A stretch of 64,000 nt of DNA from Ptiloglossa arizonensis (taxonomy: Eukaryota > Arthropoda > Insecta > Hymenoptera > Colletidae). The DNA lies in NCBI RefSeq assembly GCF_051014685.1, contig NC_135061.1, forward strand, positions 7,240,029 through 7,304,028. Direction: 5' to 3'. Both the position numbers and the translations under genes were made by a program. Of the stretch, positions 63,717 to 64,000 are shown in pieces. Each line of letters opens with the position of its first letter. Position 1 is the stretch's first letter. Under the pieces are notes generated by a model. The model saw nothing but the letters and a program-made list of their open reading frames with translations, was not told the origin of the DNA and did no database searches.

Positions 63717-64000
63717 TTTCGATACCGTATAGTAGAAATTTTACTACCGTAAAGAACGAAATGTGTCTTCGATGCAAAGTGTTCCGGGTTAAGTGTTGCG
63801 ATTAGGGACAAAATCATGTACATACATTAGGAGGTTCGACCTCGGGCGGATTGTTCGAATAATTTAATATTTCAATATTTCATAGATACTCGAATACTAC
63901 GAATATACTTCGAATTCTGCATCATTTTGCATCATCTCTGCGTACTTTTACGATTTCATTGTTCCAGAAACAGTCTCGAAGAAAACGTCGAACCAGTTTA

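Larger units (their letters stand above)
62703..64000. other. Right end of window, no supported gene
   Basis: CpG-rich sequence with two CT microsatellites. A possible splice acceptor after the first CT run (63352) and a donor GTAAGT at 63473 bracket an open frame, but the encoded peptide looks random. Confidence 0.5.

Overview
The window looks like a gene-poor stretch of an insect nuclear genome, most likely a hymenopteran and perhaps a bee. Three things point there: nuclear-type tRNA genes without encoded CCA, short GT-AG introns of 60-80 nt in a housekeeping gene, and abundant CpG even inside simple repeats such as (ACGCA)n. AT-rich blocks (about 19-26 kb, 30-35 kb and 39.7-45.5 kb) alternate with GC- and CpG-richer blocks. 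The species cannot be fixed from sequence alone.

Two complete protein genes can be assembled exon by exon, both on the minus strand. The first is glycylpeptide N-tetradecanoyltransferase (N-myristoyltransferase, NMT; 22190-24572, 8 exons, 471 aa). It has a poly(A) signal 31 nt after the stop and housekeeping-type NRF1 and CRE/E-box motifs just upstream of the ATG. The second is a LYPD6-type Ly6/uPAR (three-finger) protein (28233-37575, 5 exons, 187 aa). It is spread over 9.3 kb, has a 41-nt exon, and probably uses one GC-AG intron. Its introns hold a decayed transposase and a minisatellite.

Three intact tRNA genes lie in the left part: Glu-CTC on the minus strand, then Gly-TCC and Gly-CCC on the plus strand. 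Two further minus-strand open segments, 16878-16990 and 7171-7349, look like first coding exons. Both end in a good splice donor in phase 2. I could not name the gene or genes; the remaining exons probably lie left of position 1.

The rest is mobile-element debris and repeats. There is a gypsy-type pol remnant ending at a four-copy 157-bp tandem array (19.3-20.2 kb). Three relicts belong to one DDE-transposase type (34.8, 42.7 and 45.2 kb). Other repeats are a MITE with TA duplication (50.2 kb), two copies of a hairpin-forming repeat (47.4 and 59.0 kb), minisatellites (34.4, 56.0-57.2 and 62.5 kb) and many microsatellites. The long ORFs scattered through the CpG-rich blocks mostly lack ATG starts, domain matches and plausible composition, and I treat them as chance. 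I saw nothing that qualifies as a clearly new biological system. The most informative items are the LYPD6-like gene model, the in-frame 60-nt NMT intron, the gypsy/157-bp array junction, and the minisatellite whose hexamer core flips orientation between its first units.
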